A stretch of 64,000 nucleotides of DNA, taken from NCBI GenBank assembly GCA_050305405.1, contig JBNLFG010000005.1, positions 62,001 to 126,000 of the forward strand, in the 5' to 3' direction. Below are positions 33,429-41,523 of the stretch, in pieces. This DNA is from Desulfolinea sp050305405 (lineage in GTDB: Bacteria; Chloroflexota; Anaerolineae; Anaerolineales; Villigracilaceae). Each line of letters opens with the position of its first letter. Position 1 is the stretch's first letter. Below the pieces are notes generated by a model. It saw nothing but the letters and a program-made list of their open reading frames with translations. It was not told the origin of the DNA and did no database searches. The position numbers and the translations under genes are program-made.

Positions 33429-34577
33429 ATGAGTATTCTGACCAGCATCCGAGATTTCTTCACATCTGCAAAACCTTTGCCTGCTGATGTTTTGCATTTT
33501 CAATCGCCAGCAGATGACGAAATCCCCTACCGGCTGCATTTGCGCATGCACGACGATGGCAGCAGCCTGCTCGTCGTCAATGCTGCCACGATCCTGCATC
33601 TCAACCCTACCGCCACCGAATATGCCTATCACTTCATCAAAGGCACACCAGAAGAGGACGCCGCCAAGGCAGTCGCCAAACGTTACCGCGTTAACAAAGC
33701 ACAAGCCTTGCAGGATTATCAACTTTTCTCCGAGCGGATCGAAAGCCTCGTCCACACTGAAGACCTTGACCCCGTATCCTATTTTGGATTTGACCGCGTC
33801 GCCCCCCATTCGGCTGGATTAACTGCTCCGCTACGTTTGGATTGCGCCCTAACCTATGCCTTGCCCGATGGCAGCTCCGCCGACGATGCCCCCACGAAAC
33901 GCGTCGACCGTGAACTTGCCACCGCTGAATGGACATCGATTCTCGACAAAGCTTGGGCAGTTGGCATCCCGCACGTCACCTTCACAGGCGGCGAGCCGAC
34001 TCTGCGTGACGACCTGCCCGAACTGATCGAATACGCTGAAGCGAAAGGCATGGTCAGCGGCTTACTCAGCAATGGGCTAAAACTTGCCGACAAAGCCTAT
34101 CTCAACACCCTGCTCCAAACGGGATTAGACCACCTGCTCTTCATCCTGCAACCCGATAACGAAAAATCGTGGGCCGCCCTTGACGTGATCTTGCCCGAAG
34201 ACCTGTACACCACCGTCCACCTGACGATCAATGACGAGACGGCGCCCAATATCCCAGCCACGCTCGAACGCTTGGGACAACTCGAGATCAATTCGCTCTC
34301 ACTTAGCGCCTCTCCCGATCAAGCGGAGACGCTGCAACTTGCACGGGAACAAGCCGCAAATATGGGCGTCTCGCTGACCTGGGATCTACCCGTTCCCTAC
34401 TCCGCACATCATCCCGTTGCGCTGGAAACCGTCGAAGAGAACGTCCCCGATGGCGCAGGCAAGGCCTGGCTCTACGTCGAACCAGACGGAGACGTACTCC
34501 CCACACAAGGCATGGCAGATGACATCCTGGGCAACTTCCTGCATGATGATTGGAGTCAGATCTGGAAAGCAGCATGA
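33429..34577 (+). CDS. Cluster-less radical SAM homologue (pseudo-maturase)
   Basis: 382 residues, clearly homologous to the maturase at 31026-32378: the PqqD-like part (ILHLNPTATEYAYHF), then TFTGGEPTLRDDLPELIEYAE and HDDWSQIW align well. But where the maturase has CNNDCAHC this protein has ALPDGSSAD, and the SPASM cysteines are gone and the C-terminus is ~70 residues shorter. Only one Cys (139) remains in that region, so it cannot bind the [4Fe-4S] cluster. The frame is open and well formed, so it is not decaying; a substrate-binding or regulatory partner is likely (inference). SD AAAAGGAG. Confidence 0.85.
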   Translation: MSILTSIRDFFTSAKPLPADVLHFQSPADDEIPYRLHLRMHDDGSSLLVVNAATILHLNPTATEYAYHFIKGTPEEDAAKAVAKRYRVNKAQALQDYQLFSERIESLVHTEDLDPVSYFGFDRVAPHSAGLTAPLRLDCALTYALPDGSSADDAPTKRVDRELATAEWTSILDKAWAVGIPHVTFTGGEPTLRDDLPELIEYAEAKGMVSGLLSNGLKLADKAYLNTLLQTGLDHLLFILQPDNEKSWAALDVILPEDLYTTVHLTINDETAPNIPATLERLGQLEINSLSLSASPDQAETLQLAREQAANMGVSLTWDLPVPYSAHHPVALETVEENVPDGAGKAWLYVEPDGDVLPTQGMADDILGNFLHDDWSQIWKAA

Positions 34578-35422
34578 CCAAAAAGCATCTTTCCCCTTTA
34601 GCTTGGCAAATATCCATTGGCGCTCTTTTATTCATTGCACTCACTTTGGCAGGTACACGCTATCTAAGGGGAGGCATTGATTGGTATGAAACTTTTTACC
34701 CTACGGGACAAGCTGTCTTATCGGGGAAAAGCCCGTATACACTAATTGGGTTTCGCTATGTTCCTTGGGCTGTTATCCCTATTCTTCCTTTTGCCTGGTT
34801 ACCGCCGGATGTAGGGCGGGCTGCTTTTTTTGTGTTTAGCCTACTTGCTTTCGCGTTTGTAGCTTATAAAATGGGCGGCAACCCGATTGTGGTTGGCGCA
34901 TTTATAGTATCGCCACCAGTTATCCACTGTGTACTTAATGCCAATATTGATTGGATGACGTTACTCGGGTTCGTTTTACCTCCCCAAATAGGTCTTTTCT
35001 TTGTTGTGATCAAACCACAGCTAACCGCCGGGGTGGTTCTATTTTGGCTTATAGAAGCATGGAGAAAAGGCGGTCTAAAGGAGGCGGTGCGTGTTTTTGC
35101 GCCTGTTTCTATTACCATTCTGCTTTCCTTTGTTTTCTTTGGCTTCTGGCCCGAACGTTTTCTTGCACCGATTGGTTTCGGTTGGAACGCCAGCCTATGG
35201 CCCATGTCTATTCCTATTGGATTAGTATTATTAACCAAAGCTATTCGCCAACGCTCTGACCATCTTTCAATGGCAGCTTCGCCTTTCCTTTCACCTTATG
35301 TTCTTCTACATTCTTGGTCTGGAGCACTCATCTCTCTGGCGGATTCAACAATAGATATGCTTGCAGCAGTTGTCGGACTATGGATATTAGTAATCATTCG
35401 CAGCATACAGATGTTTGGATAA
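34574..35422 (+). CDS. Polytopic membrane protein, possibly GT87-like
   Basis: 282 residues; start at 34574 overlaps the stop of the pseudo-maturase gene (ATGA), so it is translationally coupled to it. About seven to eight transmembrane helices. The loop GGIDWYETFYPTGQAVLSGKSPYT and the order of helices resemble the N-terminal part of DUF2029/GT87 glycosyltransferases that use polyprenyl-linked sugars, but the protein is shorter than those. AT-richer than neighbours. Function uncertain. Confidence 0.7.
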   Translation: MTKKHLSPLAWQISIGALLFIALTLAGTRYLRGGIDWYETFYPTGQAVLSGKSPYTLIGFRYVPWAVIPILPFAWLPPDVGRAAFFVFSLLAFAFVAYKMGGNPIVVGAFIVSPPVIHCVLNANIDWMTLLGFVLPPQIGLFFVVIKPQLTAGVVLFWLIEAWRKGGLKEAVRVFAPVSITILLSFVFFGFWPERFLAPIGFGWNASLWPMSIPIGLVLLTKAIRQRSDHLSMAASPFLSPYVLLHSWSGALISLADSTIDMLAAVVGLWILVIIRSIQMFG

Positions 35423-35429
35423 ACACCCT

Positions 35430-35867
35430 ATGGATGAAAAAAAAGAAAATACCGCAAAATCCCGTTTCGAGAACGGCTATGCTTGTTCGCAATCAGTTTT
35501 ATCCACATTCGCGCCAGAGCTGGGCTTAGACGAAGAAACCGCCTTTAAGATCGCATCCGCTTTTGGCGGCGGGATGGTGCGGCACGGCGAAGTCTGCGGT
35601 GCCGTCACCGGCGCATTAATGACTCTAGGCCTGAAATTTGGCAGCCCCAATGCCGATGACGAAGAGGCAGTGCGCTCTGCCAGCCAAGAATTTATGCGCC
35701 GCTTTGAAGAGGAAAAAGAATCACTCCTTTGTCGCGAGCTACTTGGCTATCACCTGATCGTGCCGGAAGAACGTGAAAAAGCGCGTGAGAGCGGCGTCTT
35801 CCAGACCACCTGTCCTTTTTTGGTGCAACGGGCGACAGAATTGACAAAAGAAATTTTGGAGCGCTAA
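35430..35867 (+). CDS. C_GCAxxG_C_C family redox protein
   Basis: 145 residues; start at MDEKKEN (35430). Conserved cysteines include C in NGYACSQSV, C in GEVCGAVTGAL, C in LLCREL and C in TTCPFL, spaced as in the C_GCAxxG_C_C (putative redox-active) family. The motif here is GEVCGAVTG, close to the family GCAxxG. These proteins are thought to bind metal or undergo redox chemistry; no reaction is established. Seven bases separate it from the preceding gene. Confidence 0.85.
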   Translation: MDEKKENTAKSRFENGYACSQSVLSTFAPELGLDEETAFKIASAFGGGMVRHGEVCGAVTGALMTLGLKFGSPNADDEEAVRSASQEFMRRFEEEKESLLCRELLGYHLIVPEEREKARESGVFQTTCPFLVQRATELTKEILER

Positions 35868-35963
35868 TTCGATAATTACATAAGCCTTGCAAAGGGAGAA
35901 AAACATAAACCATTTTGCTACAATTAAGTTGCCCTATTCTCACCTACAAAGAGGAGGCAGCGA

Positions 35964-36329
35964 ATGGAAATGGAAGACAGACGAAAACTCCCGCGCAAAT
36001 ATCTGATGGCCTATTCATCGGTTTATGAGCAGAGCACCGGCAAAATCATTGGGTATCTCAGCGACTTGAACACTGCCGGACTAATGCTGATTGGCAAAGA
36101 AAGTATCCCCCCTGATACCGAGATGAAATTGCATCTCGACCTGCCTGAGATGCCGAATATTAGCGACACATATCTGCGCGTAAAAGTGCGCGTGGTACGT
36201 AGCCATCCCGATCTCGACCCTCGCCTTGTAAATATTGGCTGCGTCTTCATTGATCTGCCTGAAGAAAAACAACCGGTCATCAATGCGATGATCGAAACCT
36301 ACGAGTTCCGCCGCGAAAACACGAATTAA
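35964..36329 (+). CDS. PilZ-domain protein
   Basis: 121 residues, a stand-alone PilZ domain. The N-terminal RRKLPRKY and the DLNTAGLML segment, which stands where PilZ proteins have D/NxSxxG, suggest cyclic di-GMP binding, although Ser is replaced by Asn-Thr. It would act as a c-di-GMP-responsive adaptor. A good ribosome site (AGAGGAGG) precedes the start. Followed 10 bases later by the phosphatase gene. Confidence 0.85.
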   Translation: MEMEDRRKLPRKYLMAYSSVYEQSTGKIIGYLSDLNTAGLMLIGKESIPPDTEMKLHLDLPEMPNISDTYLRVKVRVVRSHPDLDPRLVNIGCVFIDLPEEKQPVINAMIETYEFRRENTN

Positions 36330-36339
36330 AGATTCCTGC

Positions 36340-36837
36340 ATGGAAAAACTGCCTCCCTACAACGCCTACTGGGTCATTCCCGATCAATTTATGGCAGGCG
36401 AATACCCAGGTCATCGCTACAACGAGGAAAAGACTCCGTTGCGATTGGAAGCCCTGCTCAAAGCGGGCATCACCACCTTCATCGATCTAACCGAACCACA
36501 CGAGCGCATCCCCTACGAACAAACCCTTCGCCAGTTGGCAAGCTATTACCACCTTCCTGTTAACTATCAGCGCTTCTCAATCGGAGATTTTGGCATTCCC
36601 TCGCATGATAAAATGCGCGCTATTCTTGATACCATCCACAGCACACTGGCAGCGGGCGAAAAGCCCTATATCCACTGCTGGGCGGGGCTGGGGCGCACGG
36701 GTACAGCCGTCGGCTGCTTTTTGGCAGAGCGGGGCTTAAGCGGCGACGAAGCCCTGCACAAAGTGGATCAGCTTTGCCATTACGCCCCATCACCACAAAC
36801 TGAAGAACAAAAAGATTTCGTCAGAAACTGGAAATAA
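36340..36837 (+). CDS. Dual-specificity/tyrosine-type protein phosphatase
   Basis: 165 residues. The P-loop HCWAGLGRTGTAVG contains the catalytic Cys and Arg of cysteine phosphatases (HCxxGxxRT). The general-acid Asp is probably in FIDLTEPHE or RFSIGDFGIPS. Length fits compact DSP-like enzymes. Likely co-transcribed with the PilZ gene. Substrate unknown. Confidence 0.87.
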   Translation: MEKLPPYNAYWVIPDQFMAGEYPGHRYNEEKTPLRLEALLKAGITTFIDLTEPHERIPYEQTLRQLASYYHLPVNYQRFSIGDFGIPSHDKMRAILDTIHSTLAAGEKPYIHCWAGLGRTGTAVGCFLAERGLSGDEALHKVDQLCHYAPSPQTEEQKDFVRNWK

Positions 36838-36850
36838 GCCCCTTTTTTTT

Positions 36851-37585
36851 ATGAACTGGCACACACGCTACAGCCAACAAGCCAACTGGACAGACGAATT
36901 ACGCGCCTATATTTTTGAGCAAATCGGAATAGATAAAACCACACGTATGCTCGAAATCGGATGCGGAACGGGGGCAATTCTTGAAAGACTGCATACACCC
37001 GCGCACGGACTCGACATCCGGTTTGCTTCCCTGCAAGAGGCGCAACACCACGCCCCCACATCTCCCATCACCTGCGCCGATGCGCTCTCTCTCCCCTACG
37101 CAGATGCCAGCTTCGACGTGATTTTCTGCCATTTCCTTTTTCTCTGGCTGCCTACGCCACAACAAGCTCTGGCTGAGATGATGCGCGTCATCCGCAAAGA
37201 CGGGTATATCATCGCCTTTGCAGAGCCGGACTACACCCAGCGTGTGGATAAACCTGCCGCGCTGACAGAACTCGGCGTGTGGCAACGTGATGCGCTGCTG
37301 GTACAGGGCGCCGACCCTGCTATGGGGGCAAAGTTAGCGGAACTCTTCTTCAATGCAGGGATACAGATCATTGAAACGGGACCCATTTCAATGTCCACGC
37401 GCGAGACGTTTGATGTCAAAGATTGGAAAATAGAATGGGATGTGCTCGAAGCCGATCTGGTAGGCAAAATCCCGGAGAAGCGCATCCAAAAAATAAAGGA
37501 ATTAGACCAGCAAGCATGGCTCGCCGGAGAGCGGGTTTTGCACGTCCCAACGTACTATCTTTGGGCGCGCATGGCAGGGGGATAA
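36851..37585 (+). CDS. SAM-dependent methyltransferase (class I)
   Basis: 244 residues. Motif I is LEIGCGTGAILERL, followed by GLDIR and CADALSLPYADASFDVIFCHFLFLWLPTPQQALAEM, a standard Methyltransf_11/25 layout. The C-terminal region is unusual enough not to name the substrate. It lies 13 bases after the phosphatase gene. Confidence 0.83.
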   Translation: MNWHTRYSQQANWTDELRAYIFEQIGIDKTTRMLEIGCGTGAILERLHTPAHGLDIRFASLQEAQHHAPTSPITCADALSLPYADASFDVIFCHFLFLWLPTPQQALAEMMRVIRKDGYIIAFAEPDYTQRVDKPAALTELGVWQRDALLVQGADPAMGAKLAELFFNAGIQIIETGPISMSTRETFDVKDWKIEWDVLEADLVGKIPEKRIQKIKELDQQAWLAGERVLHVPTYYLWARMAGG

Positions 37586-37590
37586 TGCAG

Positions 37591-37596
37591 TATAAT
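37591..37596 (+). promoter_or_regulatory. -10 box of lepB
   Basis: A perfect TATAAT. It overlaps the first possible ATG of the lepB frame (37595), so that ATG cannot be in a transcript made from here; this supports the TTG start at 37625. Confidence 0.5.
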
Positions 37597-37624
37597 GCCA
37601 CCAATATTTAATGGAGGCATTTTT

Positions 37625-38227
37625 TTGGACACTTTTCAAAACGCAAACGCAGAAATTCCGACCCAACCGACTGAAGAAGTTGAGGCAGCAGGGCGTAATT
37701 ATTGGCGTTTTCTTTTAGACCTTGCAGAGACACTGCTTTTATCAGTGGTTCTTTTTCTTGGTATTAACGCCGTTACGGCCCGCGTGATGGTGGAAGGTTT
37801 TAGCATGCGCCCCACACTCGACGATGGGGGCTATGTTCTCGTCAACAAGATGGCTTTCCGCTCTTCGCTACCCGAGTATGGCGATATTATCGTTTTTCAT
37901 TTCCCGATTGACCCCAATCAGGATTTCATCAAACGCGTGATCGGCTTACCCGGTGATACGGTTGCTGTCCGCGACGGGAAAGTAATCGTCAACGATTACA
38001 GCTTGGACGAGCCATATATCGCGGCAGAGCCACTCTACATCGGGCGCTGGACTGTGCCCGAAGGACAGATTTTTGTATTGGGCGATAACCGCAACAACTC
38101 CTCCGACTCACACTCGTGGGGTGCGGTGCCACTGGAAAATATTGTTGGGAAAGCCGTAGTAGTCTATTGGCCCCCGCCCAACTGGCAAATTATCAAGCAT
38201 ATCCAAATCGAGATTGTTACCCCGTAG
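37625..38227 (+). CDS. lepB: Signal peptidase I
   Basis: Cleaves signal peptides of exported proteins at the outer face of the membrane. I choose the TTG at 37625: GGAGG ends 7 bases ahead of it and a TATAAT box lies upstream. This gives 200 residues. One transmembrane helix (about 35-57) is followed by the catalytic Ser in EGFSMRPTL, the catalytic Lys in DFIKRVIGLPGD and the GDNRNNSSDSH box. All catalytic boxes are intact. Confidence 0.93.
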   Translation: MDTFQNANAEIPTQPTEEVEAAGRNYWRFLLDLAETLLLSVVLFLGINAVTARVMVEGFSMRPTLDDGGYVLVNKMAFRSSLPEYGDIIVFHFPIDPNQDFIKRVIGLPGDTVAVRDGKVIVNDYSLDEPYIAAEPLYIGRWTVPEGQIFVLGDNRNNSSDSHSWGAVPLENIVGKAVVVYWPPPNWQIIKHIQIEIVTP

Positions 38228-38235
38228 GTACACTG

Positions 38236-38520
38236 ATGCTTTCCGAAACATACCCATGCAAAGAATGCCAGGCCGGAATTGTACGTCCCAGCTATGTAAC
38301 TTATTTTACATGGCTTAAGGATGATCTGATCACCGTGCCAAATTTTCCGGCGTGGGTTTGCGACGTCTGTGGTAAACGTGAATACGACAAACGCGCTATT
38401 GCTTGGTTAACTATGCTGCTTAATCCCAATGCGGGCCATTCGCCCAAGCCAAAAGACAAGCCCTTCGATTCTCATAAAAAGAGTGATGGCTTGCCACCAT
38501 CCAGGCCTTCAAGCAAATAA
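38236..38520 (+). CDS. YgiT-type zinc-finger protein
   Basis: 94 residues. Two CxxC pairs (CKECQAG and CDVCGKRE) are spaced as in the zinc-binding N-terminal domain of MqsA/YgiT proteins. No HTH domain follows; the C-terminus is short, basic and Pro/Ser-rich. The start at 38236 is the only ATG ahead of the first CxxC in frame after lepB. No toxin partner is adjacent, so a toxin-antitoxin role is not supported. Confidence 0.75.
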   Translation: MLSETYPCKECQAGIVRPSYVTYFTWLKDDLITVPNFPAWVCDVCGKREYDKRAIAWLTMLLNPNAGHSPKPKDKPFDSHKKSDGLPPSRPSSK

Positions 38521-38538
38521 ACAAAAAAGGAAAAATGC

Positions 38539-39084
38539 ATGGCTTCAAACGTATCCCCTCGCACACATCGCTTCGTATCCGTCGACATGCTCACAACCAG
38601 CTATCGAGTTGTGGGAAAAATGATGGTCTCCAATACAGGTGTGATCGGTTTGTTGAACAACCCAAATTCTTCTTTTATAGAAATTCACGATGCTCGTCTG
38701 GCACGCATCCACATGCCCACCAAACTCGCAGACCACTTCGACGTTATCCGTCTCACAAAAGAACGTCTTTATATAGTAAGCTTGAGCAGAGAAGAAGATA
38801 TTGGGCCGCAGGCGCTCGCACGTGGCGGCTATGCCCAAACACGGCAATATCCCGTTTTTATCACTGCCCAAAACTACGAAATGGAAGGCAATATCGAATG
38901 GCAGGGTCGCTTTGATTTCAGCCTACTAATGCTGGAAGGAACGCGCGATTTTGTGCCACTCTACGACGCCAACATCACGGGCATTTTGATCCCCACACTA
39001 AAAATCGAAGCTCCCGTTGCGCTCTTCAATCGCAAACAACTTGACCTGATGGGATTACTCAATCAGCGAAAAGACGAAGAATAG
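38539..39084 (+). CDS. Hypothetical protein, 181 residues
   Basis: Not recognised. A soluble, beta-rich protein without signal peptide. Segments such as RVVGKMMVSNTGVIGLLNNPNSSFIEIHDARLARI and APVALFNRKQLDLMGLL suggest a small barrel repeated twice. An AAAAAGG site precedes the ATG by 9 bases. It follows the zinc-finger gene by 18 bases and may share its transcript. Confidence 0.7.
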   Translation: MASNVSPRTHRFVSVDMLTTSYRVVGKMMVSNTGVIGLLNNPNSSFIEIHDARLARIHMPTKLADHFDVIRLTKERLYIVSLSREEDIGPQALARGGYAQTRQYPVFITAQNYEMEGNIEWQGRFDFSLLMLEGTRDFVPLYDANITGILIPTLKIEAPVALFNRKQLDLMGLLNQRKDEE

Positions 39085-39164
39085 CGCGGTACATTCCTGA
39101 TTTAGGCTTGCATCCATCATCTCAACTATTTCCAGAAAATAAACCTATCCCGTTAAATCACCCC

Positions 39165-40187
39165 ATGAGCATACGCATCCTTGCCATAGAAAGCTCCTGC
39201 GACGAAACAGCTGCCGCCGTTATCGAAGATGGCCGCGCACTGCTGGCATCTACGGTCGCATCACAAATGGAGATGCATGCCCGCTTTGGCGGCGTCTTCC
39301 CCGAAGTTGCCTCGCGTCAGCATGTACTCAGCATCACCTCCGTCATTGAGCAAACCCTCGCCGAAGCACATCTGACTCTGAACGACATTGACGCGATTGC
39401 CGTCACACGTGGGCCTGGATTAGCAGGCTCTCTCGTCGTTGGTGTGAACGCCGCCAAAGGGCTGGCGCTCGGCGCAGATCGCCCGCTGGTGGGCGTGAAC
39501 CACCTCGAAGGACATCTTTATTCTGCATGGGTACACAAAGCCACTGAAAACGCACCGTCGGAACCAGAGTTTCCACTAATGGCCTTGCTCGTCTCCGGCG
39601 GGCACAGCGAACTGAACCTGATGAAAGATCATCTACAATATGAACGTCTCGGAGCAACTCTCGACGATGCAGCAGGGGAAGCCTTCGACAAAGTTGCCCG
39701 CACCTTAGGACTCCCCTACCCGGGCGGCCCCTCCATCCAGAAAGCGGCCCAAGACGGCGATCCAAACGCTTTCAGTTTCCCGCGCTCATGGTTGGGCAAT
39801 AGCTGGAATTTCTCATTCAGCGGGCTGAAGACGGCTGTCCTGCGCGAGGTGCGTAAGCTCGAAAAAGAAGAGAAAGACCTCCCTGTTGCTGATTTGGCGG
39901 CCAGCTTTCAAGCGGCTGTTGTAGATGTGCTCTTCACGAAAACAATCAAAGCTGCACGCGAATATAATGCGAAGGAAATTCTGGTGGCGGGTGGGGTTTC
40001 GGCAAATGCCGCTTTACGAGCTGCCTTCCTGGGGCAGGATGAATTTCCCGTTAATATACCGCCCCTGGCGCTTTGTACCGATAACGCTGCGATGATTGCA
40101 GCAGCCGGTTATCAACGCTTTTTACACGGACAGATTGATAGCTTGAATCTCGATGTGCGCCCGACCTGGCCGCTCTCACAAGTATAG
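39165..40187 (+). CDS. tsaD: tRNA N6-threonylcarbamoyladenosine synthase subunit TsaD
   Basis: Transfers threonylcarbamoyl to A37 of ANN-decoding tRNAs, with TsaB and TsaE. 340 residues from the ATG at 39165, which puts ILAIESSCDETAAAV in the normal N-terminal place. The metal-binding HxxxH is in ASRQHVLSITSVIEQ-type context and HLEGHLYSAW, and LVSGGHSEL and VAGGVSANAALR are typical ASKHA motifs. An in-frame TTG 57 bases upstream is possible but unlikely. No clear ribosome site. Confidence 0.94.
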   Translation: MSIRILAIESSCDETAAAVIEDGRALLASTVASQMEMHARFGGVFPEVASRQHVLSITSVIEQTLAEAHLTLNDIDAIAVTRGPGLAGSLVVGVNAAKGLALGADRPLVGVNHLEGHLYSAWVHKATENAPSEPEFPLMALLVSGGHSELNLMKDHLQYERLGATLDDAAGEAFDKVARTLGLPYPGGPSIQKAAQDGDPNAFSFPRSWLGNSWNFSFSGLKTAVLREVRKLEKEEKDLPVADLAASFQAAVVDVLFTKTIKAAREYNAKEILVAGGVSANAALRAAFLGQDEFPVNIPPLALCTDNAAMIAAAGYQRFLHGQIDSLNLDVRPTWPLSQV

Positions 40188-40208
40188 AAAAGGCATAAAC
40201 CAGTATAA

Positions 40209-40238
40209 AAAAAGCTGCGGAGTTTCCGCAGCTTTTTT
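40209..40238. terminator. Bidirectional terminator between tsaD and the LysM gene
   Basis: Stem GCTGCGG/CCGCAGC with loop AGTTT, flanked by an A run and a T run. It serves tsaD on the plus strand and the LysM gene on the minus strand. Confidence 0.85.
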
Positions 40239-40255
40239 GTTGTTGGAGAGTTGGG

Positions 40256-41407
40256 TTATGGTTCCGGGGTTGCTTCCGGGGCAGCACCTGTCCACGAGAA
40301 GACACGTTCGGTACTCGGGGCTCCTGCCAATTCCCAGATCGGTTCGCCTTGTTCGTCCGTACCAACTTGGCGGACAGTGGTCACGTTCCAGCGCATGACG
40401 TGCGGAAGATTATCCTTCGGTCGGAAGGAAACAGGCACAATCAGTTTGGTATCGGTGACATATTCGATGATGCGACGTCCAGCACCTTCGGTGACGTCTT
40501 CAACTGTGACCTGATAGACTTCGTTATCGCGCAGGGTACCGATAGATGCCCATTGCAAAGTGACGATGTCATCTGCCAACGTGAAGGAAGCGCCATCGGC
40601 AGGCAGAAGCAAGTTCGGGGCGGGGTACGGGGGCGGCGTGGTGGGCGTGGGGGTCGGGCCCGGTGTGGCGGCACGCATGCAGAGCGGAATCTGAATCGTC
40701 ATTCCCAAGAAGACGGTGTCCGTACTCAAATTATTGAAGGTTTTGATCGCATCTTGAGAAACAGCATAATTCGCGGCAATGCTGGAAAGCGTGTCGTTTT
40801 CCTGAACCGTGACAACCACTTTTTCGCAGGCAGCTTCTGTTGCTGCGATGCCTTCCAAGGTTGCCGTTGGCAATGGCGTAACCGTGGGTGTCGGATAGGG
40901 GATCTTCAAGGCCTGTCCAATCACAAGACTGTTGCATGAGGCCGGCAGGTTGTTAAGAATAATGATGCTCTGCACAGAAACGCCAAAAGTGACCGCGATG
41001 CCGCCGCAGGTATCACCAGAGGCAACTGTGTAATCAAAGGGTGGCTGGGCTGTCGCTGTTGGGACGAGGGTAGGCACGAGGGTCGCCGTGGCTGTAGGTG
41101 TGACGGTAGCGGTTACCGTAGCCGTTGGGATGGCTGTTGGTTCCACAGTACGCCCTGTCGCACGCAAGGTAAAGAAGACCGCAGCCGCACCAATAACCAG
41201 GAAGAAAGCCAAAAAGCCCAATGCGGCGGGCAAGCTGAGGGTGATCTTGGGCATGGTGCTCCCTTGCACCGATTTCTTCGTTTTTGCCGTAGTACCGGCT
41301 ATTTCGAAGGTTGCGCCACAGACCAAACATCGGCTAGCGTTCTCGCCTAGGCGGGTTCCGCAAGTTGGGCAAGTTTTTGTTCTGGAAACATTCTCTTGTG
41401 TACTCAT
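40256..41407 (-). CDS. Zinc-ribbon membrane protein with two extracytoplasmic LysM domains
   Basis: 383 residues. A cytoplasmic zinc ribbon (CPTCGTRLGENASRCLVCG) is followed by a transmembrane helix (about 62-82), a long Thr/Pro/Ala linker, LysM 1 (about 128-170, YTVASGDTCGGIAV), LysM 2 (about 195-240, VTVQENDTLSSIAANYAV), a second linker and a C-terminal beta domain. LysM modules bind peptidoglycan. The combination of an inside zinc ribbon with outside wall-binding modules is typical of Chloroflexota surface proteins but its role is unknown. Confidence 0.87.
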   Translation of the reverse strand: MSTQENVSRTKTCPTCGTRLGENASRCLVCGATFEIAGTTAKTKKSVQGSTMPKITLSLPAALGFLAFFLVIGAAAVFFTLRATGRTVEPTAIPTATVTATVTPTATATLVPTLVPTATAQPPFDYTVASGDTCGGIAVTFGVSVQSIIILNNLPASCNSLVIGQALKIPYPTPTVTPLPTATLEGIAATEAACEKVVVTVQENDTLSSIAANYAVSQDAIKTFNNLSTDTVFLGMTIQIPLCMRAATPGPTPTPTTPPPYPAPNLLLPADGASFTLADDIVTLQWASIGTLRDNEVYQVTVEDVTEGAGRRIIEYVTDTKLIVPVSFRPKDNLPHVMRWNVTTVRQVGTDEQGEPIWELAGAPSTERVFSWTGAAPEATPEP

Positions 41408-41523
41408 CGGGGCAAAATTATACCATCGAACGGAAAAAGGGAAGTGCGCTCACGAGAAAAGAGGAAAGAAGAAATAAGCATCTTTCTTCTTTCCTCTTGA
41501 GTGAAATCGTTTCCGAATGAACG

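Noticed and set aside
33429..34577. The second maturase-like gene as a frameshifted pseudogene
   Set aside because: The frame is continuous with a good ribosome site, and homology runs through the region where the cysteines are replaced; no other frame restores them.
38236..38520. YgiT-type protein as an MqsA antitoxin
   Set aside because: No MqsR-like toxin is adjacent and there is no DNA-binding domain after the zinc finger.
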